Assembly: GCA_937981575.1 (NCBI GenBank)
Contig: CALJNR010000026.1
Location: 80,971 to 144,970, forward strand
DNA: 64,000 bases
Direction: 5' to 3'
Source of the DNA: an uncultured Clostridia bacterium
GTDB lineage: Bacteria > Bacillota > Clostridia > Lachnospirales > Cellulosilyticaceae
How positions within the stretch are numbered: position 1 is the stretch's first letter; each line of letters begins with the position of its first letter. The notes below the pieces were generated by a model. The model had not been told where the DNA came from. It worked only from the letters and a program-made list of their open reading frames with translations, and ran no database searches. This document shows positions 27,480 through 37,394 of the stretch, one piece after another. The position numbers and the translations under genes are program-made.

Positions 27480-28364
27480 TTAGGCGATAGGATAAAATAT
27501 TTCCATCTCACAGTAATTCTTATCACAATCCTTTAAATTAACCCGCTCAAAATGAAAATCATACTTAGGAGTTAACGTTGCATCTGAAAACCATTTGTTG
27601 GTAATATATTGATAAATAGATAAAATCTTTTCATAATCAAGTTCAAAAGCGCTGTGAAAGCCTATATATTTAAAAACAGCATACTGATGTGAATGAATTG
27701 TATAATATCTTATACCTTCTAGTACCTCTGATTCTTCGTGAACTTCTGTCCCTGTAATATAGTAATTGTATACTTCGCTGTCTTCAGAATACTTTACAAG
27801 GCCAATGTAAAGGTCTTTATCTATCACTCCTGGAATCCTCTGCATGTGATGATGATAAAAATCTATAGCCAACTGACTGGCTAAGGCCTCCTTTAAATTA
27901 ACCGTATGATAGATCTTATTTTCTATACCTGCCACCCAAAACCTTGGCTTGATCTTAAACTGGGGCTGAATAATAATGGCTTCATTAAATGGATGTAAGG
28001 TATCAGGATTTAATTTCGGTGTAATGGTAAGTTCATGTTTATTTCTTCGATAGTCTGAAGGGCTTATCCCAAAATGCTGTTTAAAAGCTCTGCTATATCC
28101 CTGCTCATATCTAAAGCCATATTCTAGTGCAATGTCTATTACTTTATATTCTGTCCTTAAAAGATCCTGCAGACTGCATGTCAATCTCCGGCCTTTAACA
28201 TACTGTATCAATGATTTTGAGGTCAATCCCTTAAAAACTCTATCCAAATGAAATTTTGATACCCCCACTTCTTTTGAAAGCGTATTTAAAGAAACATCTT
28301 GTTTAATAGACGCTTCTATATAATTGATAATTTGAGTAATAATTTCTTTATAGTTTGTCTGCAT
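27480..28364 (-). CDS. AraC-family regulator with GyrI-like effector domain
   Basis: 294 residues from ATG 28364, which has GGGGG upstream; an in-frame TTG 15 bases earlier overlaps that site. Two HTH motifs of AraC type (about 8-105, DVSLNTLSKEVGVSKFHLDRVFKG and VIDIALEYGFRYEQGYSRAFKQHFGISPSDYR) precede a GyrI/SOUL-like ligand-binding domain (about 145-290) containing FWVAGIENKIYHTV and YAVFKYIGFHSAFELDYEKILSIYQYI. Such proteins, like Rob and SoxS relatives, often sense hydrophobic toxic compounds. It is next to msrAB, so an oxidative-stress link is possible but unproven. Confidence 0.88.
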   Translation of the reverse strand: MQTNYKEIITQIINYIEASIKQDVSLNTLSKEVGVSKFHLDRVFKGLTSKSLIQYVKGRRLTCSLQDLLRTEYKVIDIALEYGFRYEQGYSRAFKQHFGISPSDYRRNKHELTITPKLNPDTLHPFNEAIIIQPQFKIKPRFWVAGIENKIYHTVNLKEALASQLAIDFYHHHMQRIPGVIDKDLYIGLVKYSEDSEVYNYYITGTEVHEESEVLEGIRYYTIHSHQYAVFKYIGFHSAFELDYEKILSIYQYITNKWFSDATLTPKYDFHFERVNLKDCDKNYCEMEIFYPIA

Positions 28365-28419
28365 AAATCCCCCAAACAAATATTCTTAGCAAGAATTAGT
28401 AAGTAAACACTTATTAGAA

Positions 28420-29376
28420 CTATAATTGACCTAAATATTCTCCATAGCCTTCTTCCAGCATTTTATCTTTGGGAATAAATCTGAGAGCTGCTGAGTTAAT
28501 ACAGTATCTTAGCCCCCCTGCCTCCTCTGGTCCATCCTTAAATACATGTCCCAGATGGGAATTAGCATAAGTGCTTCTTACTTCTGTACGAACCATACCA
28601 TGGGTTAAGTCTTCTTTTTCTCTTATATTGGATTTTGCAATAGAGCTCGAAAAGGCTGGCCAGCCACATCCAGAGTCGAATTTATGTCTAGAAGAGAAGA
28701 GCGCCCTTCCGCTTACTATGTCAACATATATTCCTTCTTCAAAATGATCATAATATGCATTGTTATAAGGCAGCTCTGTTCCGTTTTCCTGTGTTACCTT
28801 GTAAGCTATATCTGTCAGCTGCTTTTTGAGTTCTTCTTGACTATAAGGCGTTGTGTGCCAGTACTTATCGATAAAACCTTCTCTGCCAGACCCCTTATAA
28901 TAAAGGTTATATCTAAAGGGATTATTCTTATAATAATCTTGATGATAAGATTCAGCTGAATAAAATTTTACTGCTGGAATAATAGCTGTAGCTATAGGTT
29001 TATTGAACCTTCCGCTTCGTTCAAGTTCCTCTTTATAGTTTTCTGCTATCTGCCTCTGCACTTCGTCATGATAAAAAACAGCTGTTTTGTAGCTTTCTCC
29101 CCTGTCATGAAACTGGCCTCCCGCATCAGTTGGATCAATGCTTTTAAAAAAAGCCTCCACCAGTTCTAAATAATCTAATTTTTCTGCGTCATAAGTGACT
29201 TGTACCGCTTCATAATGTCCTGTTGTGTGGGTACAAACCTCTTCATAGGTTGGATCCTCCTTATGCCCTCCTGTATAACCTGCTACAACACTTTTGACCC
29301 CTTCAAACTGATCAAAAGGCTTAACCATACACCAAAAGCATCCTCCTGCAAAAGTTGCTTGTTCTATTTTTTCCAT
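28420..29376 (-). CDS. msrAB: bifunctional peptide methionine sulfoxide reductase MsrA/MsrB
   Basis: 318 residues, a natural fusion. The MsrA domain (about 1-160) has the catalytic motif [10 protein letters not shown] and [11 protein letters not shown]. The MsrB domain (about 175-310) has [11 protein letters not shown], the conserved GHVFKDGP and the catalytic [11 protein letters not shown]. It repairs S- and R-methionine sulfoxides in proteins using thioredoxin. MsrB here lacks the two CxxC zinc pairs of some forms. ATG follows GGGGGAGGTGATA. No signal peptide, so cytoplasmic. Confidence 0.96.
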   Translation of the reverse strand: MEKIEQATFAGGCFWCMVKPFDQFEGVKSVVAGYTGGHKEDPTYEEVCTHTTGHYEAVQVTYDAEKLDYLELVEAFFKSIDPTDAGGQFHDRGESYKTAVFYHDEVQRQIAENYKEELERSGRFNKPIATAIIPAVKFYSAESYHQDYYKNNPFRYNLYYKGSGREGFIDKYWHTTPYSQEELKKQLTDIAYKVTQENGTELPYNNAYYDHFEEGIYVDIVSGRALFSSRHKFDSGCGWPAFSSSIAKSNIREKEDLTHGMVRTEVRSTYANSHLGHVFKDGPEEAGGLRYCINSAALRFIPKDKMLEEGYGEYLGQL

Positions 29377-29452
29377 ATTATCACCTCCCCCTTATTTTTT
29401 CCCTAAAGCCTAAAGATATTACAAAGCTTAAAGCCTTTTTTATAATATGCAA

Positions 29453-29567
29453 TATAGAAAAACAATTATAAAACCTAACTTATTCAGCTACTTAGAGGTG
29501 TTTCTCCAAATGATTTCACAGTAACTAGCTTTGTGGTTAAGTTAAACTTTAAACTGTGAAATCTATA
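29453..29567 (-). repeat. dispersed two-hairpin repeat, copy 3, overlapping a sensor gene
   Basis: A 115-bp copy of the element at 1042-1154, inverted. Hairpin 1 has perfect arms GATTTCACAGT / ACTGTGAAATC. In copy 2 the same stem reads CATC / GATG instead of CAGT / ACTG, a compensatory change. Hairpin 2 is weaker here. The end of the element supplies the last codons and the stop of the neighbouring sensor gene. Confidence 0.8.
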
Positions 29568-31348
29568 GAATCTTCAAGTTTCTTATATTCCGTAATATCA
29601 CGAATGGTTGCAACCAGCGTTTTTGTTTCACTGCTTATCAAAGTAAGTCTAGCTTCAAACCATCTTGTTCCTTTTGGTGTAACCACCTCGTATTCAGCGG
29701 TTTGGGCTCCTCTTGTCTCAATAACCATTTTGATCTTTCTTCTAACTTGCTCTGTATAGCTGCTATCCATAATATCCCCAATTGAAGAAGCATCTCCTTT
29801 TAGAAAAAGCTCTGCCAGATTATCATGATCATTAGCCCATATATTTAAAAACCTGCCCTCTTCATCCAGTTCGATGATAATATCATCTATTGAATTGATA
29901 AGTGCTTGCAGATGCGCTTCTCTGCTTCTTAACTTATCCTGAACTATAAGCAGCCTTTTATTTGCATGTCCAAGTTCTGAACCCATACTCACCAGATGCT
30001 GCGCTGTATCTTGAAGTTCTTTTACATAGAAATGCGGTACCTCTTGAAAATAGTCCCCTTTACCTATTCTCTTAACCATCCCGTTGATTTTAAGCAGAAC
30101 ATTTGATATTTTTCCACCTGTTTTGTAAGCGTTAAAAGAAATAAATGACAAAAAGACAAAATAAAAAGCAGCTAAGCCTAAAAGCATAAATAGTCCTATA
30201 TTAAATAACGTTTTTCTCATACCCTCTACTTCTGCATAAACGTTTTCTTTCGGAACAAGCACTAAGAGCTTCCATTCAGTATCTTTAGCAGTAGCCCATG
30301 ATACTAATTGTTCCTGCTCTCCTAAACTAATACTTGAAAATCCTGTTTCGTTTTTTAATACTTTTTGACTAAAGTCTGTCAGCTGAAGTTTTGTATAAAG
30401 GTTAAACTCACTCGGCTTGAAGGTATCTTCCAGAATAGCTTGCTCATAATGATGATGGGTGAGCTCATCGAGCCCCCAGTCTTCTTCTCGCTTATGGGGC
30501 AATGCTAAAATAGTCCCATCTTTTCCAATAAGCATGCCATACCCCTGCCACGGAATTTCCATCTTAAGTACGCGGCTTATAATCGTACTAACCGTAATAT
30601 CTATGCCAACAACCCCTTCAAGAAAATCTCCCCGATAAACAGGCATAATAGCAGATGCCATCCATCCGTGCCCCGCTGGATCTAAATAAGCCTCTGTCCA
30701 TTTAACTTTCTTGTCAGGATTATGTATAAGGTCTGCTTCATAATAAAAATTAAATTTGGTAATGTCTATTAAAGGCGTATACTGTGAAATGACATCAAAG
30801 TAAGGATAAATAACATTTAGCGAATCAAAAGTATTGATATAGATAGACGCAGCCAAGGGCTCTGAATAAATAATATCTTTCATTAATTCCTGCTGTGAAA
30901 GCATCTGTGCTACTTTAAGTTTTTCTTTGTCACCAATTGGAACATTACCACTGTAAAATACAGCAGCCCCTCCATTTTTTCTATCATAAAAGCTATAATA
31001 AGTCCCTTCCTGCGAATATTTTAGGCGTATCCTATCTTCTTCTTCCATAGTGTTTGGCTCCTGCATAGCCTTTGCAGCCTGCTTTTGATATAACCTCGTC
31101 ATACCAGCTACCCGTGACAGCTGCTCATCTATAAGCCTGGCTTCCTGCTGAGCTATTTTAACGACTTCCTGATGGACTGTCTCTTCTAAAAAACTTACGG
31201 CCTTTCCTTGTGCCCAATAATTCGAAAGAAAATAAATGCTTATAAAAGCAACTTCGACTATAATTAAAGGAACTAAGGCGGTTTTTAAGTAAGACCCCCA
31301 AATCCATCTAAATAACGTAACAGTCTTTTCACTTTTATTCTTTTTCAT
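29549..31348 (-). CDS. membrane sensor with Cache, HAMP-like and PAS domains, no output domain
   Basis: 599 residues. Transmembrane helix at about 18-42, an extracellular dCache-type ligand domain (about 50-375, with VSQYTPLIDITKFNFYYEAD and FLEGVVGIDITVSTI), a second helix (about 380-403), a HAMP-like linker and a cytoplasmic PAS domain (about 475-590, LQALINSIDDIIIELDEEGRFLNIWAN ... TLVATIRDITEYKKLE). Proteins of this build normally continue into a histidine kinase or GGDEF domain. Here the frame ends six codons later, and these codons and the TAA come from the dispersed repeat. It may be a truncated, inactive or partner-dependent sensor. Confidence 0.8.
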   Translation of the reverse strand: MKKNKSEKTVTLFRWIWGSYLKTALVPLIIVEVAFISIYFLSNYWAQGKAVSFLEETVHQEVVKIAQQEARLIDEQLSRVAGMTRLYQKQAAKAMQEPNTMEEEDRIRLKYSQEGTYYSFYDRKNGGAAVFYSGNVPIGDKEKLKVAQMLSQQELMKDIIYSEPLAASIYINTFDSLNVIYPYFDVISQYTPLIDITKFNFYYEADLIHNPDKKVKWTEAYLDPAGHGWMASAIMPVYRGDFLEGVVGIDITVSTIISRVLKMEIPWQGYGMLIGKDGTILALPHKREEDWGLDELTHHHYEQAILEDTFKPSEFNLYTKLQLTDFSQKVLKNETGFSSISLGEQEQLVSWATAKDTEWKLLVLVPKENVYAEVEGMRKTLFNIGLFMLLGLAAFYFVFLSFISFNAYKTGGKISNVLLKINGMVKRIGKGDYFQEVPHFYVKELQDTAQHLVSMGSELGHANKRLLIVQDKLRSREAHLQALINSIDDIIIELDEEGRFLNIWANDHDNLAELFLKGDASSIGDIMDSSYTEQVRRKIKMVIETRGAQTAEYEVVTPKGTRWFEARLTLISSETKTLVATIRDITEYKKLEDSIDFTV

Positions 31349-31570
31349 ACGGATGTCCTCACTATATATATGTTGTCCTTAAGATAAAATGTATCTTTAG
31401 ATTAAACTTCTGCTAATTAACGATACTCTTTTTTTACATTTTTCTACATAATCATTCATACTACTAATAATATATCATATATTACGCATCCATAAAACTT
31501 TTATCATTAAACTTTTAAAGAATAAAGCTTAACTTGTCCTTGTTTAATTTTAACCTTCTAAATAAAAATA

Positions 31571-31605
31571 ACACATAAAACATAAACTACTATGCTTTAT
31601 GTGTC
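31571..31605 (-). terminator. terminator after mscS
   Basis: Arms ACACATAAA...and TTTATGTGT with an inner CATA/TATG extension, near the mscS stop. The rest of the 267-bp gap to the sensor gene is AT-rich and holds the sensor promoter; nothing else seen. Confidence 0.65.
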
Positions 31606-31615
31606 ACTATTCTTT

Positions 31616-32473
31616 TCATCCTAAACGAACATCTGACTGCTCTTTGGTCATTTTAAGTACTGCTTCCCATATCATATGTTCTGTTATCCTAACCTTACGA
31701 GGCTCACATAAGTATCTTACCGTCAGTAATATTTGATGGTCTTTCAACTCTGTGTAAATCATAGGGGTTAAGTTATTATAATAAATTAAATAATTTCGGC
31801 CAGCTTCATCAATCTGTGTTTTAGCTTCTTCTATCACTTCTTCAGTATATTCTTCAAGCAGCCCATAAATAAGCTGTTTTGCCAGTTCCCAGTTACTATC
31901 TTGGGCAATTGGAACAGTAACTTCATTCCATATGTATTTAAATCCTTTTTCGTAATTAGAAAGAGGATAATTAAAGACATACATATTGGGAATGTGCAGG
32001 ATTCTTCCGGTGCTTTGCTCACCTGAAATACGTTTGCCTACTTCAAGCATACTAAATTGAAGAATCTTAACATCAATGACATCTCCTATCTGCCCTGCAA
32101 CTTCTATACGATCCCCTATCTTAAATGGTGCTGCCCAAAATATGTAGAGTGCCCCTATCATATTTAAGATAATATCACGCATTGCAATGGCCATCCCGGC
32201 TGTGAAAAACCCAAGAAAAGATAATATCTCAGCTGAAGAATCATACCAAATAAAGCTAAGTACGATTAAAAATATAAAGTTAGAAATGATGCCAATCAGC
32301 TTTCTTGCTGCAAAGTGTTTAACAGCATCTTGTTCTTTTCTTCTAGTTATTTGAAACATAACTTTTTTAGTACCATAAACTATAAGAAATGCAAACAGGC
32401 TGTATAAAATATTTTTTAGAAGTTCTTTATTGCCAAGCAAGTTATCTATGATATTTTGAGGTACCACATTCAC
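31616..32473 (-). CDS. small-conductance mechanosensitive channel MscS family
   Basis: 285 residues. Transmembrane helices at about 17-37, 55-75 and the pore helix region FLGFFTAGMAIAMRDIILNMIGALYIFWAAPF (about 88-120), followed by the beta domain with FKIGDRIEVAGQIGDVIDVKILQFSMLEVG. The C-terminal cytoplasmic domain is of MscS type. Such channels release solutes on hypo-osmotic shock. GTG start at 32473 with GAGGAGGGAAA upstream. A solute exporter close to the N-acetyl-beta-lysine genes is notable but they are not one operon. Confidence 0.92.
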   Translation of the reverse strand: MNVVPQNIIDNLLGNKELLKNILYSLFAFLIVYGTKKVMFQITRRKEQDAVKHFAARKLIGIISNFIFLIVLSFIWYDSSAEILSFLGFFTAGMAIAMRDIILNMIGALYIFWAAPFKIGDRIEVAGQIGDVIDVKILQFSMLEVGKRISGEQSTGRILHIPNMYVFNYPLSNYEKGFKYIWNEVTVPIAQDSNWELAKQLIYGLLEEYTEEVIEEAKTQIDEAGRNYLIYYNNLTPMIYTELKDHQILLTVRYLCEPRKVRITEHMIWEAVLKMTKEQSDVRLG

Positions 32474-32540
32474 TCTATTTCCCTCCTCTATAAGCTGTCT
32501 TAACTATAACATGCCCCGCAATTAAACCGCAAATAAAATT

Positions 32541-33395
32541 TTATAACAGCATCTCTCCCTCATCCACTATCTGCTGCTCATTTGGTGAATACGTATGTTT
32601 CATCAGCAAAGCTACAAATAATACTAATCCAATTAGGCCAATACCGAAGCTTATGAGGCAAATTTCTAAAGTAATATTTTGTTTTACCACAACGGCTATA
32701 ATAGTAGCTACAATATTATTGATCATATGCATGATAATTGGCGCCCATATCGACTTTACCCGATAATAAGCATAGCCAAGTATAATTCCAAAAAATGCAG
32801 CATAAATACCCTGAATAAGGTTCAAATGAAAGATCCCAAAAAATATTGCCTGAATAATAATGGCTGACTTAGCCGAAAAATTTTTATGAAGTGTCTCATA
32901 AATTACGCCTCTAAATAAGACTTCCTCGCTTATAGGAACAATAATTCCAGTGGCTAATAGAGCTAAGAAAATGTTTTGAGATAAAAGTTCTTGTGAGAAT
33001 TCTGCAAGCGCCTTTAATGACTCACTGAATAACCCTAGTATAGAAGCCGCATTCACAGCAGCCCCATTAATACACCAAACTGCAATTCCAAGGCCTACTG
33101 CTATAGCGGCATGTCTAAACTGAATCGACTTAAAGTGAACTTCCTCCATCAGCTTTTTTCGCTGTCCTAAATAAACCATCCAAAATAAAAATATAGTACC
33201 TATTGATGAAGCAATCAATATATAAGGCATCAGCAGCGTAATACTACTGGTTATGTCTCTACTTAGCCCTGCCTTTGTAAATACACCCCAAAAAACTATT
33301 CCTACTCCAAAAATAACTCCTACCCCCATATGAACCGCTCCAGCAAGCAGCATATAGGCAATAGCCTGTAAAAAACTTTTCACCTTATTTTTCAT
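32541..33395 (-). CDS. CPBP-family intramembrane metalloprotease (CAAX/Abi)
   Basis: 284 residues from ATG 33395 (GGAGG upstream; the frame opens further up without a site). About eight membrane helices. CPBP motifs: EEVLFRGVIYETL (motif 1), FFGIFHLNLIQGIYAAFFGIILGYAYYR (motif 2) and MHMINNIVA (motif 3), which coordinate zinc. Bacterial members take part in bacteriocin self-immunity, peptide processing or membrane-protein quality control. No bacteriocin gene is adjacent, so its role is unknown. Confidence 0.88.
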   Translation of the reverse strand: MKNKVKSFLQAIAYMLLAGAVHMGVGVIFGVGIVFWGVFTKAGLSRDITSSITLLMPYILIASSIGTIFLFWMVYLGQRKKLMEEVHFKSIQFRHAAIAVGLGIAVWCINGAAVNAASILGLFSESLKALAEFSQELLSQNIFLALLATGIIVPISEEVLFRGVIYETLHKNFSAKSAIIIQAIFFGIFHLNLIQGIYAAFFGIILGYAYYRVKSIWAPIIMHMINNIVATIIAVVVKQNITLEICLISFGIGLIGLVLFVALLMKHTYSPNEQQIVDEGEMLL

Positions 33396-33554
33396 TATTA
33401 TACCTCCTTCTAACACATTATAGCATAATTTAATAATATTCATAATATTTTAATTAATTCCTAATGAATTTCACTGTGTGAAAAATTCTCTTCTAGAACT
33501 TCATCATTATTGCAAAAATTCATCTATCCTGCAAGGTGTAACTTTTTATCTCAA

Positions 33555-33607
33555 AACTAAAGATAGGGATAAGCTGCAGCAGGTGCACCTTATCCCTATC
33601 TTTAGTT
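33555..33607. terminator. terminator after the sensor-kinase gene
   Basis: Two 19-nt exact inverted arms (33555-33573 and 33589-33607), AACTAAAGATAGGGATAAG and its complement, with a 15-nt GC-rich loop. Only five bases precede the kinase stop codon. Confidence 0.85.
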
Positions 33608-33611
33608 CTAT

Positions 33612-35735
33612 TTAGCAAAGCGGAATTTTAACTTCTACTTTAAATAAATCTCCATCAATGTAAATATTAAATATCCCATTTTGCAGTTTAGTCAAACTTT
33701 CGGCGATAGCAAGTCCTAGCCCCGACCCTTCAGTGCTTCTGGATTTATCTCCCCTAACGAACCTTTTCGTAAGCTCACTGACACTCACATTAAGGTGTTC
33801 TTTGGAAATATTTTTAATAACAAACACACCATATCCATTTTCTCTTTCTATATCAATATATACCCTAGTTTGAGACATTGCATATTTTCTGACATTAGAA
33901 AGCAGGTTTTCAAATATACGGTACATATGTCTGCCATCAGCTAAAATATGAATCTCCTCAACTTTACTCATGACAATCGTTAGCTCACTCTCCTCCAGCC
34001 GGTCAGTATATTCTCCTACCGCCTGCTTTACAAGCTGATGGAGTTCTACTGGAGCAAGATTTGCCTTAACGTTTCCTGTTACTGCCTTAGAAGCTTCTAC
34101 TAGGTCTTCAACTAATTGTTTCAGCCTGTTACTACGTTCATCAAGGATTTGAATATATTCTTTTGCATTACTATTATCTATAGGCTCTTCTTTAAGCAAA
34201 TCAACATAACTGATGATAGATGTGAGCGGCGTTTTCAAATCATGGGAAACATTGGTAATAAGCTCTGTTTTCAAACGTTCGCTTTTAAGTGAATCTTCTA
34301 CCGATCGTTCCATCCCTTCTCCAATATGATTGATTGTATCAGCCATTTCGTTCATAACAGGCAAAGCATATTGAAGCTTAATTCTTGATCTTAGATTGCC
34401 CTGCAGAATCTGCCTGCTTCCTCTTAAAAGTGCAAGGTAATCCAGTACCACCTTTAGTAAAAGAAGTGCAGCAGCTATATTAAAGCCCAGCGTAAAAATC
34501 ATTCCTGGTATTAAAATAATCCTCACATAACGAAATACCACCATGATAAAAAGAAGCATCATATTGGTAAAGCAATATGCTCCTACTACCAGAACGGCTG
34601 CAACAGGAAGTGCTTTTTCTTTAGCTAAATTAATAAATAACCATCTTGCCACCCGTATCACAGCAATATGCCGGCTTAAAGTATGATTTTTAATATGTTT
34701 AATGATGCTGCTTGCAAAAACTAAAGTTATACATACCCCTATACTGATCATCCCGAATAAAACGGCTGTTTCAAAGCCATAAGTCAGATCAAGAGTATAA
34801 GGCATCCAGCCCATGCCTAGAAAATAGCTGATTCCTCTAACACTTACTATGAGCCAGATAAACATACATACAGCATAACCTATAAACTGTAGCTCAAAGG
34901 GTATTTTATCCAGTACTCCGATGATTACAGGTTCATCTTTTCCTTTTTGACCAATGACCCGTGTCCAATAAAAGAGGAGAATAAGTGCAGCGACAACACT
35001 GATGCTTCCAAATAGATAGACATGATCTTTGATGGCTATCCCCCTTTCAAATTCCTGTTTATCATAGTAAAACCAGTCACCCTCCTGAACATTATCACTG
35101 ATTGCAACATAGACTTCAAAGTTTTCCTCTCCTTCGAAAGGTTCCCCTTTATAATAGCTTTGGATATAACCCAAATAAATGTTACCATAGCCATCATACT
35201 GTGCCATATGGTTTTTAAGTATACTGCTGCCATTTCCAAATAAAAACCCAGGTCTTTTCATCAGTTCATTAATAAGTTCTTTTTCATTGCCATTATGATA
35301 GTCCTTTATATTAGTGACTACTCGTCCTGTTTCTAGATTAACAGCCAGGTATTCTATGTTGACGTTATCTTTTATAAGTTCTTTTTCAATGTTTTTAAAA
35401 TATGTCTGTCTGTCCTTTAGGATCATTGCAATGGCTTCATCATCATTTTGAATAGTATCATTAAGTCTTTTATAGCTTTCAATTTGTTCTTTAGTAACAC
35501 TGCTCGCATTAAATATTGCGCCGTCTTCATAACGCACAATCCAGTCCCGTACAAAACCAGCCTTATAGGTCATTCTATCTATAAAACTATAGGTTTCATA
35601 CCAGCTTTTTTCTCTCGGTATACCCATTGCCCCTATTAAACTTTGAGCCATTAAAAAAGCTGATATACAAAACAATAAGATTGCTGCTAATTTTGCCGCT
35701 GCCGAGTAACTAAATCTTTTCAACAAGGTAACCAC
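33612..35735 (-). CDS. membrane sensor histidine kinase
   Basis: 707 residues. An N-terminal helix (about 12-33), a long extracellular segment (about 35-235) and about six further helices (240-425), then a HAMP-like linker, a HisKA domain with ELITNVSHDLKTPLTSIISY (phospho-His near 498) and a HATPase_c domain with NLLSNVRKYA and GSGLGLAIAESL. The start (GTG 35735) overlaps the regulator gene by 26 nt, so both are made together. The architecture resembles kinases that sense envelope stress or glycopeptides, but the signal cannot be inferred. Confidence 0.92.
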   Translation of the reverse strand: MVTLLKRFSYSAAAKLAAILLFCISAFLMAQSLIGAMGIPREKSWYETYSFIDRMTYKAGFVRDWIVRYEDGAIFNASSVTKEQIESYKRLNDTIQNDDEAIAMILKDRQTYFKNIEKELIKDNVNIEYLAVNLETGRVVTNIKDYHNGNEKELINELMKRPGFLFGNGSSILKNHMAQYDGYGNIYLGYIQSYYKGEPFEGEENFEVYVAISDNVQEGDWFYYDKQEFERGIAIKDHVYLFGSISVVAALILLFYWTRVIGQKGKDEPVIIGVLDKIPFELQFIGYAVCMFIWLIVSVRGISYFLGMGWMPYTLDLTYGFETAVLFGMISIGVCITLVFASSIIKHIKNHTLSRHIAVIRVARWLFINLAKEKALPVAAVLVVGAYCFTNMMLLFIMVVFRYVRIILIPGMIFTLGFNIAAALLLLKVVLDYLALLRGSRQILQGNLRSRIKLQYALPVMNEMADTINHIGEGMERSVEDSLKSERLKTELITNVSHDLKTPLTSIISYVDLLKEEPIDNSNAKEYIQILDERSNRLKQLVEDLVEASKAVTGNVKANLAPVELHQLVKQAVGEYTDRLEESELTIVMSKVEEIHILADGRHMYRIFENLLSNVRKYAMSQTRVYIDIERENGYGVFVIKNISKEHLNVSVSELTKRFVRGDKSRSTEGSGLGLAIAESLTKLQNGIFNIYIDGDLFKVEVKIPLC

Positions 35736-36402
35736 TACCCCACACCACCTTTATATATTTTGGTTCTTTGGGATTAATCTCGATCTTTTCTCTAAGTCTT
35801 CTAATATGTACCGCCACTGTATTTTCCGGTGCATGGGCTACATCCTGCCATACATTTTCATAAATCTGATTGATGGATAAAATCATACCCATATTCCGCA
35901 TAAGATACACGAGGATCTTATATTCTGTTGGCGTAAGCTTAATAACTTCTCCATCCACGCAGACCCGGCCGGTTTCTGTATCTGCCGTTAATCCTCCAGT
36001 TACTAAAACCTGCTTTTCCACCTGCATACATCCAAGAGTCGTATACCTTCTTAGCTGCGATTTCACTCTTGCTAAAAGCTCAAAGGAATTAAAAGGCTTC
36101 GTCATATAGTCATCTGCTCCAAAATTGAGCCCTGCAATTTTATCCGTATCTTCACTTTTAGCGGAAAGAATAATAATTGGAATGTTTCTCTCCTGCCTGA
36201 TACGAAGTGTAGTTGACAGGCCATCCAGCTTAGGCATCATGACATCTAATAAAATAAGATGAACTTCTTCCGTTTCTAGAATATCTAATGCCTCTAAGCC
36301 ATTATAAGACTTAAGTATACGATAGCCTTCCTTTTGCAGATGAAGTGCTAAAGAATTAACAATAAGCTTATCATCATCACATACCAATACAGTATAGGTC
36401 AT
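35710..36402 (-). CDS. OmpR/PhoB-family response regulator
   Basis: 230 residues. Receiver domain (1-118) with acidic pocket DDD (9-11), phospho-acceptor Asp in LLLDVMMPKLDG (about 53), Ser/Thr in IIILSAKSED and Lys in YMTKPFNSFELLARV. The C-terminal winged helix (about 128-230) ends HIRRLREKIEINPKEPKYIKVVWGSGYLVEKI. ATG preceded by GGAGGAAAATGT. First gene of a two-gene operon with the kinase; targets unknown. Confidence 0.95.
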   Translation of the reverse strand: MTYTVLVCDDDKLIVNSLALHLQKEGYRILKSYNGLEALDILETEEVHLILLDVMMPKLDGLSTTLRIRQERNIPIIILSAKSEDTDKIAGLNFGADDYMTKPFNSFELLARVKSQLRRYTTLGCMQVEKQVLVTGGLTADTETGRVCVDGEVIKLTPTEYKILVYLMRNMGMILSINQIYENVWQDVAHAPENTVAVHIRRLREKIEINPKEPKYIKVVWGSGYLVEKI

Positions 36403-36647
36403 ACATTTTCCTCCATATTACATATTACTTATTAAACTTATTATACACGAGATTAATCTTTTAGATACTTTCATTTTACAACATGACTCTTACAAAATAT
36501 TTAATAAATTTCTTACAATTTCTTAAGAAATAACATAATCATTATTTTCCATTTTCTTTTGCCTATGAATCGTTCCAAAATGACACATACTACTTTTAAA
36601 ATAATTGATTCACCGCAAGCTGAATCGTAAGATAAGGAGAATAATCT

Positions 36648-37334
36648 ATGCCAGCTGGAGCCGATAAAAAATCTTTAGTTGAAAAATATATGGCCTCTTC
36701 CAATGAGTTTTTAAATGAATCTATGACAAAATTTCTTCGTATCATCTTTTCAAGACTCGAAAGAGAAGTCACTCTTGCTAGTATTGTTGACCCAGAAAAT
36801 TTAAAATCTGTTGAGCTTAAAAACTTTATTTTGAGCATCGCTCGTTTAAATGATTACATTTTAACTGAAATCTATGATAAAGATGAAAATCCTGATGCGG
36901 AAGTTTTTTTTCATGCTGATAAATTGCCTGTTGTCAGTTTGATTGATGATGAAAATTATTATATGGGTGTTAAATTTCATGCCGTTCCTACTGGTGATGC
37001 TCTCATTGCTTTCTCTTTAGCTATCTATAATCTTGGAGGTCCTAAAGAAGACTTTGATGATATGCTTGCTCAAAAAATTCTTAGCATCGATAAGCCTATT
37101 GATATCAAAATATACGTTTCTCTTGCTGAGCAAAATTTTGCTGACATAGTCACAGCTACTCAGCAGTTAGCACTGATTAATCCTAATCTCCAAGTAGAAA
37201 TGATAGATGTAGATTTATTTCCTGATCTAAAAAAACAATATAACCTAAAAACCTTACCCGCTCTCATCATTAATGATGAAAACATAAGCCCACTGCCAAA
37301 AGCACTAGAAGAAATCATTAACCTATTATTATAA
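36648..37334 (+). CDS. cysteine-free AhpF N-terminal-domain-like protein
   Basis: 228 residues. Residues about 85-228 resemble the double thioredoxin-fold N-terminal domain of AhpF: PVVSLIDDENYYMGVKFHAVPTGDALIAFSLAIYNLGG in the first fold, then IDIKIYVSLAEQNFADIVTATQQLALINPNLQVEMIDVDLFPDL and LKTLPALIIND in the second. AhpF has CxxC after 'YxSL'; here that site reads AEQNF and the whole protein contains no cysteine, so it cannot pass electrons by disulfide exchange. Residues 1-80 are helical and unfamiliar. It lies 60 bp upstream of ahpC, probably in the same operon. Possibly a scaffold, chaperone or sensor for AhpC. Confidence 0.7.
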   Translation: MPAGADKKSLVEKYMASSNEFLNESMTKFLRIIFSRLEREVTLASIVDPENLKSVELKNFILSIARLNDYILTEIYDKDENPDAEVFFHADKLPVVSLIDDENYYMGVKFHAVPTGDALIAFSLAIYNLGGPKEDFDDMLAQKILSIDKPIDIKIYVSLAEQNFADIVTATQQLALINPNLQVEMIDVDLFPDLKKQYNLKTLPALIINDENISPLPKALEEIINLLL

Positions 37335-37394
37335 ATAAAGAAACAAGCTTATATTTTTTAAAGTAACCTAATGACTATAAAAGGAGAAATTGAA

